DNA of 35,115 nucleotides from Lujinxingiaceae bacterium (GTDB lineage: Bacteria; Myxococcota_A; Bradymonadia; Bradymonadales; Bradymonadaceae): NCBI GenBank assembly GCA_013697635.1, contig JACCWM010000054.1, forward strand, positions 1 to 35,115, given 5' to 3'. The translations under genes were made by a program, and so were the position numbers. The notes under the pieces were generated by a model. That model did no database searches. It was not told the DNA's origin and saw nothing but the letters and a program-made list of their open reading frames with translations. Of the stretch, positions 1 through 7,974 are shown in pieces. Numbering within the stretch: the first letter of the stretch is position 1; each line of letters opens with the position of its first letter.

Positions 1-264
1 AAGCGGTAGGTGGTCTCGACGGGGTAAGGTGCTGCAAAAATGACGTTTCTCAAGGCACTTTACTCCCGGAAATGGATGCGTTAGCGTTCTGGGACCAGCC
101 CCAGTATTTGGGTCGAAACATGGCGACTAAGCGCGGTCCGGCAAGGCCTGGGACCGTGAAATTAAACTACTCGGATCCTTCGACCTTGACCAGAGCCTTC
201 GCGACGTCGATCGCATGGGAACAGGCGTCATGAGGACCGCTCGCAGGTGGGAGCCGTAACACAC
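1..264. other. Left-edge stretch without a recognised gene
   Basis: No convincing coding frame is visible in this stretch upstream of the first ATP-grasp gene. It presumably holds that gene's promoter, but I cannot point to a clear -35/-10 pair or a sigma-54 signature. A weak inverted pair, TAAGGTGC at 25-32 and GCACTTTA at 55-62, has one mismatch and a 22-base loop, too weak to interpret. Confidence 0.4.
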
Positions 265-1485
265 ATGAAGGTCGTATTCTTAGCACCCAATTATCCCGCA
301 GAGATGCAGCAGTATACACGCGGTCTGGCTCAAGTCGGCGCCACGGTCTACGGCGTCGGTGACACCCCCGTCTCCCAGCTCGCGCCCTCGGTCAAGCACT
401 ACCTCACCGACTATTTGCACGTTCCGAGAATCCTCGACGAGGCCGACGTCGTGGCGCGCGTGCACCAGTGGATGCGCGGTCGCGAGGTCGACCGCGTGCT
501 GGCCAACTGGGAGGTGATGGTGATGACGGCCGCGCGCCTTCGCGAGCGCTTCGGTGTGCCGGGCATGTCGGTCGATACGGTGCATGGCTTTCGTGACAAG
601 CAGATCATGAAGGAGCGCGTGCAGGCCGCCGGCGTTCGCACGCCGCGCTCGGTGCGCGTGCACACCGTGGCCGACGCGATCGAGGCCGCCGAGAAGTTTG
701 GCTATCCGCTCGTGCTCAAGCCGATCGACGGCGCGGGCAGCGCTGATACCTACCGCCTCGACGGCCCAGAACAGCTGCCCGGCGTGCTCAAGGCCATGCG
801 CCACGTCAGCGAAGCTATCTGCGAGGAGTTCATCGAAGGCGAGGAGTTCACCTTCGATACCGTGAGCATCGGCGGCGTGCCCGCCTACATGAACGTCGCC
901 CAGTATCTGCCGCCGCCGATCATCGCGCGCAACCAGGAGCACTTGAGCCCGATCATCATCACCGTGCGCGATCTCAAGCAGCGCAAGCTCGCCGCCGGCA
1001 TCAAGCTGGGCAAGCAGGTGCTCAAGGCGCTCAACATGGGCGACGGCTTTACGCACATGGAGTGGTTTCGAACGAAGAGCGGCGAGGCGGTCTTCGGCGA
1101 GATCGGGTGCCGCCCGGGTGGCGCCTGTCTGGTCGACCAGATGAACTACACGGGCGACATCGATCTCTTCAAAGAGTGGGCGCGCGTGGCCTGTTGGGGC
1201 AAGTTCGAGGCGCCCACCGAGCGCAAGTACAACGCGGCGATCATCTTCAAGCGTGCCAAAGGCCAGGGGCGAATTACCCGCGTCGAGGGCCTGCGCGAGT
1301 TCATGCACACTTACGGCGAGCACGTGGTCGAGCAGCGCCTGCTGCCGATCGGCAGCCAGCGTCGCAACTGGAAGCATACGCTGATCTCGGACGGGCACAT
1401 CTTGCTGCGCCACCCGGATTGGAGTGTGACCAAGGAGCTGGCGGACATCGTGGCGAGCGACATCACGATGTATGCGGGCGGCTAA
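265..1485 (+). CDS. ATP-grasp domain ligase (paralogue 1)
   Basis: A soluble enzyme of about 406 residues with the ATP-grasp fold, which activates a carboxylate as an acyl-phosphate and joins it to an amine or other nucleophile. The N-terminal part (MKVVFLAPNYP) is a Rossmann-like pre-ATP-grasp domain. The ATP-binding core has YPLVLKPIDGAGS near residues 150-165, EEFIEGEEF near 193, and the C-terminal metal-binding segment THMEWF...FGEIGCRPGG near 265-290. It aligns throughout with the ATP-grasp at 7971-9200 (shared THMEWF and EIGCRP blocks), so the two are paralogues. I chose ATG 265 over the in-frame GTG at 247 because AGGTGGGA at 245-252 is a suitable ribosome site and conserved sequence begins at MKVVF. 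It faces the minus-strand amidoligase cluster across a structured repeat pair. Substrate unknown. Confidence 0.88.
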   Translation: MKVVFLAPNYPAEMQQYTRGLAQVGATVYGVGDTPVSQLAPSVKHYLTDYLHVPRILDEADVVARVHQWMRGREVDRVLANWEVMVMTAARLRERFGVPGMSVDTVHGFRDKQIMKERVQAAGVRTPRSVRVHTVADAIEAAEKFGYPLVLKPIDGAGSADTYRLDGPEQLPGVLKAMRHVSEAICEEFIEGEEFTFDTVSIGGVPAYMNVAQYLPPPIIARNQEHLSPIIITVRDLKQRKLAAGIKLGKQVLKALNMGDGFTHMEWFRTKSGEAVFGEIGCRPGGACLVDQMNYTGDIDLFKEWARVACWGKFEAPTERKYNAAIIFKRAKGQGRITRVEGLREFMHTYGEHVVEQRLLPIGSQRRNWKHTLISDGHILLRHPDWSVTKELADIVASDITMYAGG

Positions 1486-1497
1486 GCGTGGGCCTTT

Positions 1498-1545
1498 GAC
1501 CCTCCCCACTTTGTGGGGAGGTGGCTCGAAGAGCCGGTGGGGCCC
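1498..1545. repeat. Structured repeat, copy 1 (double hairpin)
   Basis: Two adjacent hairpins are seen: a 9-bp stem CCTCCCCAC (1501-1509) with GTGGGGAGG (1513-1521), loop TTT; and GGCTC (1523-1527) with GAGCC (1531-1535), loop GAA, followed by GGTGGGGCC. The reverse complement of 1627-1680 has the same layout. Copy 1 sits 12 bases past the stop of the plus-strand ATP-grasp gene and may act as its terminator, although no T-run follows. Confidence 0.75.
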
Positions 1546-1626
1546 TTTCGTGGGTTTAGAAATTCTCGTAGACCCTCGCGATCGCGCCACTTGTAAACCT
1601 GGACGCTCCCGATAACGCCACGCAAC

Positions 1627-1680
1627 GGCCCCCACCGGCGCTAAAGCGCCACCTCCCCTTCCCTTCGGGTGGGGAGGGTT
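1627..1680. repeat. Structured repeat, copy 2 (inverted relative to copy 1)
   Basis: This is an inverted copy of the element at 1498-1545. It contains GGCGCT (1637-1642) pairing with AGCGCC (1645-1650), and CCTCCCC (1652-1658) pairing with GGGGAGG (1671-1677) with an inner CCC/GGG. The second hairpin differs in sequence from copy 1 but keeps its pairing, so base changes are compensatory. It lies 4 bases past the stop of the GCS2-CBS gene. The two inverted copies with about 80 bases between them resemble a REP doublet (REPIN) and sit between convergent genes. Confidence 0.75.
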
Positions 1681-1684
1681 AAGG

Positions 1685-3613
1685 CTACTTGTCGTCGTCT
1701 TCGAGCTCGGGGCCGAGCAGCTTGTTGGCGACGCCGACGAACTCCTCTTCGGAGACGATGCCGACCAGGCGACCGTCTTGGACGACGGGCAAACAGCCGG
1801 TGCGGTAGCGCTTGAGCAGCTGGATCGCCTCGGCCGTCGACGTCTCGGGGTTGACCGTGTGCAGCTGTGCGACCTCGATCATGACGTCTTCGACCGAGGT
1901 TCTGCGCAGATTGCGTGGCCCGGTGAGCAATTGGAGCACTTCGCGGTAGCTGACCAGGCCGAGCAGCTGGTGATTGCGGTCCTCGACGGGGATGAAGCGG
2001 ATGCGCTCCCAGATCATCAGGTTGGCGAGGATCTCGACGGGGTCGTCGGGGTGCACGGTGAAGAGGTCGGTGCGCATGTACTGCTCGACTCTGTGGCAGA
2101 CCGAGGCGGCGGCATAGGCCTCGTCGAGGCGGGCGCGCTCCCACTGGGCGACGGGCCGCCCGGTGAGTTGGCGTTTCACCGTGGCGGCGACCAGCGCGTT
2201 GGCGCGCTCGCCGGGGGTTCCGCGATCGCGAAGTGAGTTCCAGGATCGAAACTGCCAGCTCGCGCCGGTGCGCCCGGTGCGGGCGCGCTCCTCGACGATG
2301 TCGAGGTATTTGCGGATGTCGGTGGGCTCGACGCCTGCGCGGTTGAGGCCGGCCTCGGCCATGGGGAGCAGCTGGTCGAGCACGAGGCGCTGAGCGCTGA
2401 TCTGCTGGCCGTCGAGCCACTCGAAGTGGGCGCCGAGGCCTTCGCGCGCGGCGATGTAGAAGTTGTTGCCAGCCTGGTCGAAGTCGATGCGCCGGGTGAT
2501 GTCGTCGCCGGAGGCGCCAAATTCGTTCATCATGCCGAACCAGAAGGCGCCGTTGGCGATCTGATCGATCGTGGAGGGGCCGGCGGGCATGATGCGGTTT
2601 TCGATGCGCAGGTGGGCTTTGCCGTCAGTGACGCCAAAGCAGGGGCGGTTCCAGCGGTAGATCGTGCCGTTGTGCAGGCGAAGCGCCTTCAGCAGCGGGA
2701 TACCGCCGGCGTCGAGCACGGCCATCGGATCTTCGTCGAGGTCGGTGCCGACCAGCGTGCGAAAGCGCGCGATGTCCTCCTGGTAGATCTCGGCGACCGA
2801 GGACTTGACCCAGCGCGTGCCGAAGCTGACGCGGGCTTCGGTCTCGCGCAGGTGAAAGGCCGGGTTGCGCGTGTCGACGGCCTGGCGAAACAGGCCGATG
2901 CGCGTCTCGGCCCATAGCCTGCGGCCAAAGGCTATCGGCGAGTTGGCCGAGACCGACATCAGCGGGCCGGTCAACACCTGGGCGATGTTGTACATGCGGG
3001 CAAACTCGCCGGGGCTGATTTGCAGGTGGACCTGGAAGCTGGAGTTGCAGGCCTCGACCATCACCGAGTCGTGGTCGATGATCAGCTCATCGAGTCCCTT
3101 GATCGAGAGGCTGAATTTACCGCCGCGCAAATCCGTGACGATCTTGTTGAGCGCCTGATAGCGAGGGCTCGGGACCATGTTGTCCAGGCCCAGGTCGGTC
3201 TTTCGCAGCGTGGGCAAGATCCCCATGAGCACGACGTTCATGTCGAGCTCGCGGGCAGCGCTTCGCGCGTCGTCGACGAGTTGGTCGAGCTGGGCGTGGA
3301 GTCTGGCGATGCCGTCGCCGCCGAGCAACTGCGGATCGCAGTTGGCCTCGATCTGAAACTGCGCAAGTTCGGTGGTGTAGTGGCTGCCGCCGAGGCGCTC
3401 GAGCAGCGGGAAGATGCCGCGCGTCGGCCCCCATGTCGAGTCGACGATGAACATCTCCTGCTCGGCGCCGATGCGCTGAATGCCCGATTCGAAGTGTCCT
3501 TCGGCGAGCATGCGCTCGAGGGCGCGCAGATCGACGAGAAGCGCCTGCATAAATTCGCGGTGCTTTTCGGCGGTTTGAGTCTCTTCCAGATCCTTGTGCG
3601 TGCGCGTCGTCAT
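1685..3613 (-). CDS. GCS2-family carboxylate-amine ligase fused to two CBS domains
   Basis: A 642-residue protein. Residues about 45-450 match the glutamate-cysteine ligase type 2 (GCS2) family of ATP-dependent carboxylate-amine ligases. The metal/ATP motif GAEQEMFIVD lies at 49-58, with FQIEANCDPQ near 86 and the typical RIENRIMPAGPS segment in the C-terminal half. Residues about 510-630 form two CBS motifs (VEQYMRTDLFTVHPDDPV... and VEDVMIEVAQLHTVNPETS...), a pair that usually binds adenine nucleotides and regulates the attached enzyme. The acidic end is ELEDDDK. It is the last gene of the leftward cluster, 6 bases after the esterase stop. The family is normally 350-500 residues without CBS, so this is an unusual fusion that suggests control by energy charge (inference). 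True glutathione synthesis is possible but unlikely in this context. Confidence 0.9.
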   Translation of the reverse strand: MTTRTHKDLEETQTAEKHREFMQALLVDLRALERMLAEGHFESGIQRIGAEQEMFIVDSTWGPTRGIFPLLERLGGSHYTTELAQFQIEANCDPQLLGGDGIARLHAQLDQLVDDARSAARELDMNVVLMGILPTLRKTDLGLDNMVPSPRYQALNKIVTDLRGGKFSLSIKGLDELIIDHDSVMVEACNSSFQVHLQISPGEFARMYNIAQVLTGPLMSVSANSPIAFGRRLWAETRIGLFRQAVDTRNPAFHLRETEARVSFGTRWVKSSVAEIYQEDIARFRTLVGTDLDEDPMAVLDAGGIPLLKALRLHNGTIYRWNRPCFGVTDGKAHLRIENRIMPAGPSTIDQIANGAFWFGMMNEFGASGDDITRRIDFDQAGNNFYIAAREGLGAHFEWLDGQQISAQRLVLDQLLPMAEAGLNRAGVEPTDIRKYLDIVEERARTGRTGASWQFRSWNSLRDRGTPGERANALVAATVKRQLTGRPVAQWERARLDEAYAAASVCHRVEQYMRTDLFTVHPDDPVEILANLMIWERIRFIPVEDRNHQLLGLVSYREVLQLLTGPRNLRRTSVEDVMIEVAQLHTVNPETSTAEAIQLLKRYRTGCLPVVQDGRLVGIVSEEEFVGVANKLLGPELEDDDK

Positions 3614-3619
3614 CGTCTC

Positions 3620-4381
3620 TTACCCAGTTTTGGACCAGTCGGAAAGAATTTTGGGCAACATCGCCCGCCAGGTAGGCCAGTCGTGGTGCCATTCGTGGCC
3701 CCATGATTCCACGCGGTTGGGCACGCCATTGCTGCCCAGCGAGTGGGCCATCGCCCAGGACTCGCCGATGTTCTCGGCGCGGCCTTCACCGGATACCAGG
3801 AGCACGAAGCGCGAGCGAAGCACATCGAGGTGGCGTCCACCGAGCGCAGGAACGAAGTGAAGCGGCGAGGAAACCCAGAATTCGTCGCTAAACTCATGCG
3901 GCCCGGCATCGTAGAATCGCCTCATATCGTACGTGCCACTCATCGCGATCGCACGTGCAAATACATCGGGGAAGCGACAAAGTACAGCCACGGCGTTAAA
4001 GGCGCCGATCGAGGCGCCCGCCGACCAGATCTCGATGTCCGGTGACTGGCAATCGTTACGAATGGCGGGCACGACCTCGTGGCGAATATAGCGGTGGAAC
4101 TGATCTTGGACCCACATCTGATGGCGGGCATCACCCTCGCCAGAGATCAGAGCCAAGCCGGCCACGCTGTCGCATGAGTAGACCTTGATCTTGCCGGCGT
4201 TGATCAGCGGCTCGAGCACGCGGATCATGAGCATACGCTCGACCTCTTCGGCGTCGCCACCGGCGGTCGGAAACAGCAGCACCGGGCGGCCATGGTGGCC
4301 CCAGCGAACCAGAGTAACCTCGCGGCGCAGGCGCTCGGAGTACCAGCGTGAGCTGACTTTAAAGGCGGTATCGACGCTCAT
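3620..4381 (-). CDS. Esterase D / PHB-depolymerase-like alpha/beta hydrolase
   Basis: A 253-residue alpha/beta hydrolase of the putative-esterase type (PF00756-like). The nucleophile elbow is GASIGAFNA, with Ser inside G-A-S-I-G, in the context WSAGASIGAFNA. The C-terminal WGHEWHHDWPTW supplies the probable catalytic His. There is no signal peptide, so it is probably cytoplasmic. Its ATG overlaps the TGA of the upstream ATP-grasp gene by 4 bases (4378-4381), and AAGGGGG lies 4 bases before the start, so the two are translationally coupled. It probably hydrolyses an ester or thioester on the product or intermediate of the neighbouring ligases (inference). It is shorter than, and lacks the N-terminal domain of, the second esterase at 5894-7027. 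Confidence 0.85.
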   Translation of the reverse strand: MSVDTAFKVSSRWYSERLRREVTLVRWGHHGRPVLLFPTAGGDAEEVERMLMIRVLEPLINAGKIKVYSCDSVAGLALISGEGDARHQMWVQDQFHRYIRHEVVPAIRNDCQSPDIEIWSAGASIGAFNAVAVLCRFPDVFARAIAMSGTYDMRRFYDAGPHEFSDEFWVSSPLHFVPALGGRHLDVLRSRFVLLVSGEGRAENIGESWAMAHSLGSNGVPNRVESWGHEWHHDWPTWRAMLPKILSDWSKTG

Positions 4382-5853
4382 TTTGCCCCCTTGACGGTCT
4401 TTTTGGCGCTGACTTTTTGGGCGCTGACTTTTGGGGCGCCGGGCACGTTATCGGCGCGCCAGGCTTGCACGCGGTTCCAGAACAATTCGGTAAACTGCTC
4501 GACCTCGTGCTCGGGGTAGAGCGCGACGACCTTTTGGCGCATCGCGTCACGGGCCACGGGGGTGGCAAAGAACTCCCAGTTGGCCTCCTCGATGTGACCG
4601 AGTTTGGTTGCGCAGAACTCCTCGAAGCGCTCGAGATCGAAGCGCTGTTCGGCGATCTGGGCGTAGGCGCGAAGGCGCTCACGGTAGGGCATGTCGCGCT
4701 GGGCGGCGATCGCATAAAACGGCTCCCAATCGAGCGTGCGACGCATCTTGCGCTTGGTGACGGCGCAAAAGATCGACCAGCGCAGATTGGCCAGCACCAG
4801 CCAGGGGAAGTGGTAGTGCAGCGAGGTCACCTGGGAGTCGGGGCAGGCGTTGGCAAAGTCGATCGGATGCCAGACGCCGTTGCTGCGCATGGCCTCGCAG
4901 GAGTTGAAGTCCCAGCCGAAGTAGGCGTTGATCGTCAGCGTCGTATCGCGAAGAATCGAGGCCTCCTCGTCGGAGACGAAGTCGGTGTCCATCGTGTAGC
5001 GATCGTGCAAGGGGGCGTCGGCGTCGTAGCGCACCATGTGTGTCTGGGGCCCAAGGCCGATGCAGCGCACGAAGCTGTCAAAAGGATCGACGGCCTTTTG
5101 CAGGTGCATGGCCTGCTTACCGGACTCCTCGTAGCGCTGGCGCAGGTCTTTTTCGTTTCCGACGAAGCTGACGCCTCGCCAGCCGCCGCCGTCATAGGGC
5201 TTCATGAAGAGCGGGTAGCCCATCTTGGCGCCAAGCGCGCCCAGGTCGAAGAGTTTGGCGTAGCGCTTGAGCGTGGGGCGCAGATCGGGATGGGGATCGT
5301 AGGTCTTGGGCGGCACCATCCAAGTCTCGGGAATCGGCATGCCCAGGTGCATCATCGCCGCATAGGTGGTGTGCTTCTCCATGGACTGGATCGACCAGGG
5401 GTTGTTGAGCACGTAGAGGTCGTCCATGATGACGGCCTTTTTGACCCACTCGCGGTTGGGCATGTACCAGTGCGTGAGTCGGTCGAGCACGACGTCGTAC
5501 TTGCAGGGCTGAGCCAGGTTGAAGGGCTCGATGGTGACGCGCTCGACCTCGACGCGTACATCCTGGCCTTGCCAGTCGACGCACAGGTCCATGTCGCGCA
5601 GGATGTGTTCGTAGCAAATCGGCCAGCAGATATCGGCCCCAAGCGAGAGTCCGATCTGGCGGGTGACCGTCTGGCGATCCGTTTTGGGCGCGGCCTTTGG
5701 GGCGGTGCTCTTGGCCTTTTTGGCCTTTTCGGCGACCGCGCTCGAGGCCTGCTTGGTCGTGGTGCTCTTTTGGGTCTTGGTGCTCTTGGTGACAACCTCG
5801 GCATCCTTGGTCGTCTTGTTGGCCCGTGGGCTCGCTGCTTTCTTCGTGGTCAT
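4378..5853 (-). CDS. ATP-grasp-like protein with basic, histone-H1-like tails
   Basis: 491 residues. Residues 1-60 are a low-complexity Lys/Ala/Thr/Ser/Pro tail (TTKKAAS, KKAKSTAPKAAPK), and the last 20 residues are again basic (SAQKVSAKKTVKGAK). Between them lies a globular domain with ATP-grasp features: GYPLFMKPYDGGGWRGV near 215-230 is the ATP-binding loop, and INAYFGWDFNSCEAMRSNG...IDFANACPDS near 315-345 matches the metal-binding segment. It is divergent from the other two ATP-grasps in this window. The ATG has GGAG 9 bases upstream, and the stop overlaps the next esterase start. The basic tails resemble those of histone-H1-like bacterial proteins. They could bind nucleic acid, polyphosphate or another polyanion, or be a modification substrate (inference). 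Substrate unknown. Confidence 0.82.
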   Translation of the reverse strand: MTTKKAASPRANKTTKDAEVVTKSTKTQKSTTTKQASSAVAEKAKKAKSTAPKAAPKTDRQTVTRQIGLSLGADICWPICYEHILRDMDLCVDWQGQDVRVEVERVTIEPFNLAQPCKYDVVLDRLTHWYMPNREWVKKAVIMDDLYVLNNPWSIQSMEKHTTYAAMMHLGMPIPETWMVPPKTYDPHPDLRPTLKRYAKLFDLGALGAKMGYPLFMKPYDGGGWRGVSFVGNEKDLRQRYEESGKQAMHLQKAVDPFDSFVRCIGLGPQTHMVRYDADAPLHDRYTMDTDFVSDEEASILRDTTLTINAYFGWDFNSCEAMRSNGVWHPIDFANACPDSQVTSLHYHFPWLVLANLRWSIFCAVTKRKMRRTLDWEPFYAIAAQRDMPYRERLRAYAQIAEQRFDLERFEEFCATKLGHIEEANWEFFATPVARDAMRQKVVALYPEHEVEQFTELFWNRVQAWRADNVPGAPKVSAQKVSAKKTVKGAK

Positions 5854-5893
5854 ATGCGCCGTCTCCGTCTGCCAGTGTGGTGCCGTGCCGTTG

Positions 5894-7027
5894 CTATTCG
5901 TACATCATTAGAAAGGTGCCAGGGTAAAGCCACGAGAGCCCCTCGCGAAGCCTGTCGCGCCAATTTTCCCAGTTATGGCCGTCTCGCGCCTCCCGAAACC
6001 GCACGTCCATGCCGGTCGATTCCAACAAAGGGATCAGCGAGCGATTTTCGTAGATCAGCGACTCGTACATGCCGCAGCTGACGAAGACGCGCTCGGAGAA
6101 GGCCGTCGGTTTTGCGCGCAACTGGTTCATAAAGAGCACGACCGGATCGAAGGCCGGACCGCGCTTGTTGCCCTCGCCGATGTCGGTGAAGGCAAACGAG
6201 CCCGATTGCAGCAGCAGGCGGCCGTAAAAGCCGGGTCGGCGCCAGGCTGTTGAGAGCGCGGCGACTGCGCCAAAACTTGCGCCCATCAGGCAGCGGGCCT
6301 GGGGCTGGGCGCGCAAGGGGAACTTGCTCTCCAGATAGGGCACGAGCTCATCGGTGAGAAAGCGGGCATGGCGCTCATCGTTGGCATACTCGCCGATGCG
6401 ATAGGGCGAGTTCGTAAAGGCCACGATCATGTCGGGGATTTCACGGCGGGCCATCAGATTGTCGAGAATCGAGCCCAGGGAGGCGTAGTTGAGGTAGTCG
6501 TCTCCGTCGTGCACGATCAAGAGCGGATAGCGCCGCGAGGAGCGAAAGCGCGCAGGCAGATAGATCTTGGTCTTGCGTCGGCCAAAGACGGCGCTGGGGA
6601 ATTCGACGACCTCGTAGGTTCCGCGCGCGGACTCGGGATCGCGGTGTATCCAGGAGGGCACCGAATAGCCGGCTCCGTGGGCGACCGAGTTGGCCCCGAA
6701 GGGATCACGGGCCAGATGGGGATTGAGCGGGTCTTGAATCCAGTGGCCGTGGCCATCGCGCACGATCTCGAATTTGTACTCCACGCGCGAGGCTGGAGGC
6801 AGCGGCATGGTCAGGTGCCAGACGTCGGTCTTGGCAATCCGGGCCAGATTCTGCGAGGAGGCCAGGCCAAAGACCCAGTGTCTGAGACGCACCTCCTGGG
6901 CCTCGCCACGCCAGACGAAGGTGATCGCGCCGCCTTCGACGAGCGGGAAGGTGTTGGCACGAAAGAAGGCGCGAATCGAGTGGACCGTACGTGGACCGGC
7001 GGCGAAATCTTCGATCACTTGGCTCAT
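5894..7027 (-). CDS. Esterase with N-terminal E-set/CBM48-like domain
   Basis: 377 residues from ATG 7027, which has AAGGAG 8 bases upstream and overlaps the TGA of the S51-like gene by 4 bases. Residues about 25-135 look like an early-set immunoglobulin-like domain (VWRGEAQEVRLRHWVFGL...MPLPPASRVEYKFEI...WIQDPLNPHLARDPFGANS), as in enterochelin esterases and CBM48 glycogen-binding modules. The C-terminal part is an esterase-D fold with IVHDGDDYL, the nucleophile elbow GASFGA and a late RDGHNWENWRDRL containing the probable catalytic His. No signal peptide is seen. The E-set domain next to a glycogen synthase gene raises the possibility of alpha-glucan binding; enterochelin-esterase-like chemistry is the other reading. 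A 40-base gap separates it from the next gene. Confidence 0.85.
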   Translation of the reverse strand: MSQVIEDFAAGPRTVHSIRAFFRANTFPLVEGGAITFVWRGEAQEVRLRHWVFGLASSQNLARIAKTDVWHLTMPLPPASRVEYKFEIVRDGHGHWIQDPLNPHLARDPFGANSVAHGAGYSVPSWIHRDPESARGTYEVVEFPSAVFGRRKTKIYLPARFRSSRRYPLLIVHDGDDYLNYASLGSILDNLMARREIPDMIVAFTNSPYRIGEYANDERHARFLTDELVPYLESKFPLRAQPQARCLMGASFGAVAALSTAWRRPGFYGRLLLQSGSFAFTDIGEGNKRGPAFDPVVLFMNQLRAKPTAFSERVFVSCGMYESLIYENRSLIPLLESTGMDVRFREARDGHNWENWRDRLREGLSWLYPGTFLMMYE

Positions 7028-7974
7028 GGTTTCCACTCCTTCTCGACGTCGCCGGCGATGGTCAGTCGTTCGGCCTTGACCTGTTGCAAGACGCCGTCCT
7101 TGAATTCGATGCGTGAGCCGGGATCGAGCGCGATGCAGGTCGCCGGTGCCATGCGCTGGGCGAAGCGGCCGATCTTTTCGCGCTTGTTCAATTGGACGCG
7201 CCGCGACATGTCGGGCAAGACGACCACACCGGGACAAATGCCCAGGCCTGGGTCGATCACCTGGGCCAGGTTCTTGCCAAAGGGCGGCGAGTCGTGGAAG
7301 AGCACGATGCGCTCGGTCAGTGCCATCGCTCCGGCGGACCAGGCGACGATTGGGCGGCGGCCTACCCGGGCCAATACATCGAACAGGCGCATGCGGTTGA
7401 GCAAGGCCAGGATATGGCCGCCGGCGATCACTACCGCGTCGCAGCCCTCGATCACCGCAGCGATCTCTTCGCTGTGTGTGGTGACGGCTTGTCGCTCGCG
7501 CGGCTTCCAGGTCGCGTCGAAGTCATCGAGCACGGACGCGCAGCGGGCCAGGTGGTCGGCGTCGAGGTGGCGAAGCTGGGTGACCGAGATCTGGCGTTGC
7601 TCGTCGAGCTCCAAGGGGTCGACGTGGCGAACGGCGATCGCGGAGGCCACGTCGTCAACCGCATCGAGGCGCATGCGATAGAATTCCTGGAGGTGCTGCA
7701 AATGCTTTTGGCGCGCGGCCGCGGCACACGCGAGATCGGCGTCGGCGCCAAATGCTTTTTCGGAGCGGGCGTGCAGCGCGAGGTTGACCCTTGGTCGTCC
7801 CATACGCCGGGCAAGCGTGTCGTCCTCGGCCTCGTTTTCCTGCCAGCCAGCCGTGATCAAGGCCACCGTTCCGCTGACCTCCAAATTGTCCAATACTTGG
7901 GCGATTTCGGCGTAGTCGCTCTGGGGTCCGAGGAGCACAATTGGGCCTTGCGGCCATTGTTCATTGCTTGTCAT
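7024..7974 (-). CDS. S51/cyanophycinase-like class I GAT-fold hydrolase
   Basis: 316 residues. The fold is that of peptidase S51 / type 1 glutamine-amidotransferase-like proteins. It has an N-terminal strand IVLLGPQSDY, a mid-protein VVIAGGHILALL, and the nucleophile elbow IVAWSAGAMAL, where Ser of SAGA is the expected nucleophile as in cyanophycinase and dipeptidase E. A helical insertion of about 100 residues between the first strands and the elbow is longer than in typical PepE. There is no signal peptide. It overlaps both neighbours by ATGA. S51 enzymes cut acidic or isopeptide-linked peptides, so this may break down what the flanking ATP-grasp ligases make (inference). Confidence 0.82.
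   Translation of the reverse strand: MTSNEQWPQGPIVLLGPQSDYAEIAQVLDNLEVSGTVALITAGWQENEAEDDTLARRMGRPRVNLALHARSEKAFGADADLACAAAARQKHLQHLQEFYRMRLDAVDDVASAIAVRHVDPLELDEQRQISVTQLRHLDADHLARCASVLDDFDATWKPRERQAVTTHSEEIAAVIEGCDAVVIAGGHILALLNRMRLFDVLARVGRRPIVAWSAGAMALTERIVLFHDSPPFGKNLAQVIDPGLGICPGVVVLPDMSRRVQLNKREKIGRFAQRMAPATCIALDPGSRIEFKDGVLQQVKAERLTIAGDVEKEWKP

Noticed and set aside
280-1635. Long minus-strand open frame opposite the first ATP-grasp gene
   Set aside because: Rich in His/Arg/Ala/Asp with no family motif; it is a codon-bias shadow of a clear ATP-grasp gene and runs through the structured repeats.
1685-3613. Classical gshA-type glutathione synthesis gene
   Set aside because: The CBS fusion and an operon with S51, FGase and ATP-grasp paralogues of a non-GshB type do not fit glutathione synthesis; kept only as an unlikely alternative.
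4417-6081. 554-codon plus-strand open frame opposite the tailed ATP-grasp gene
   Set aside because: It spans the gap and part of the next gene, has no ribosome site or recognisable motif, and the minus strand holds coupled genes with domain evidence.
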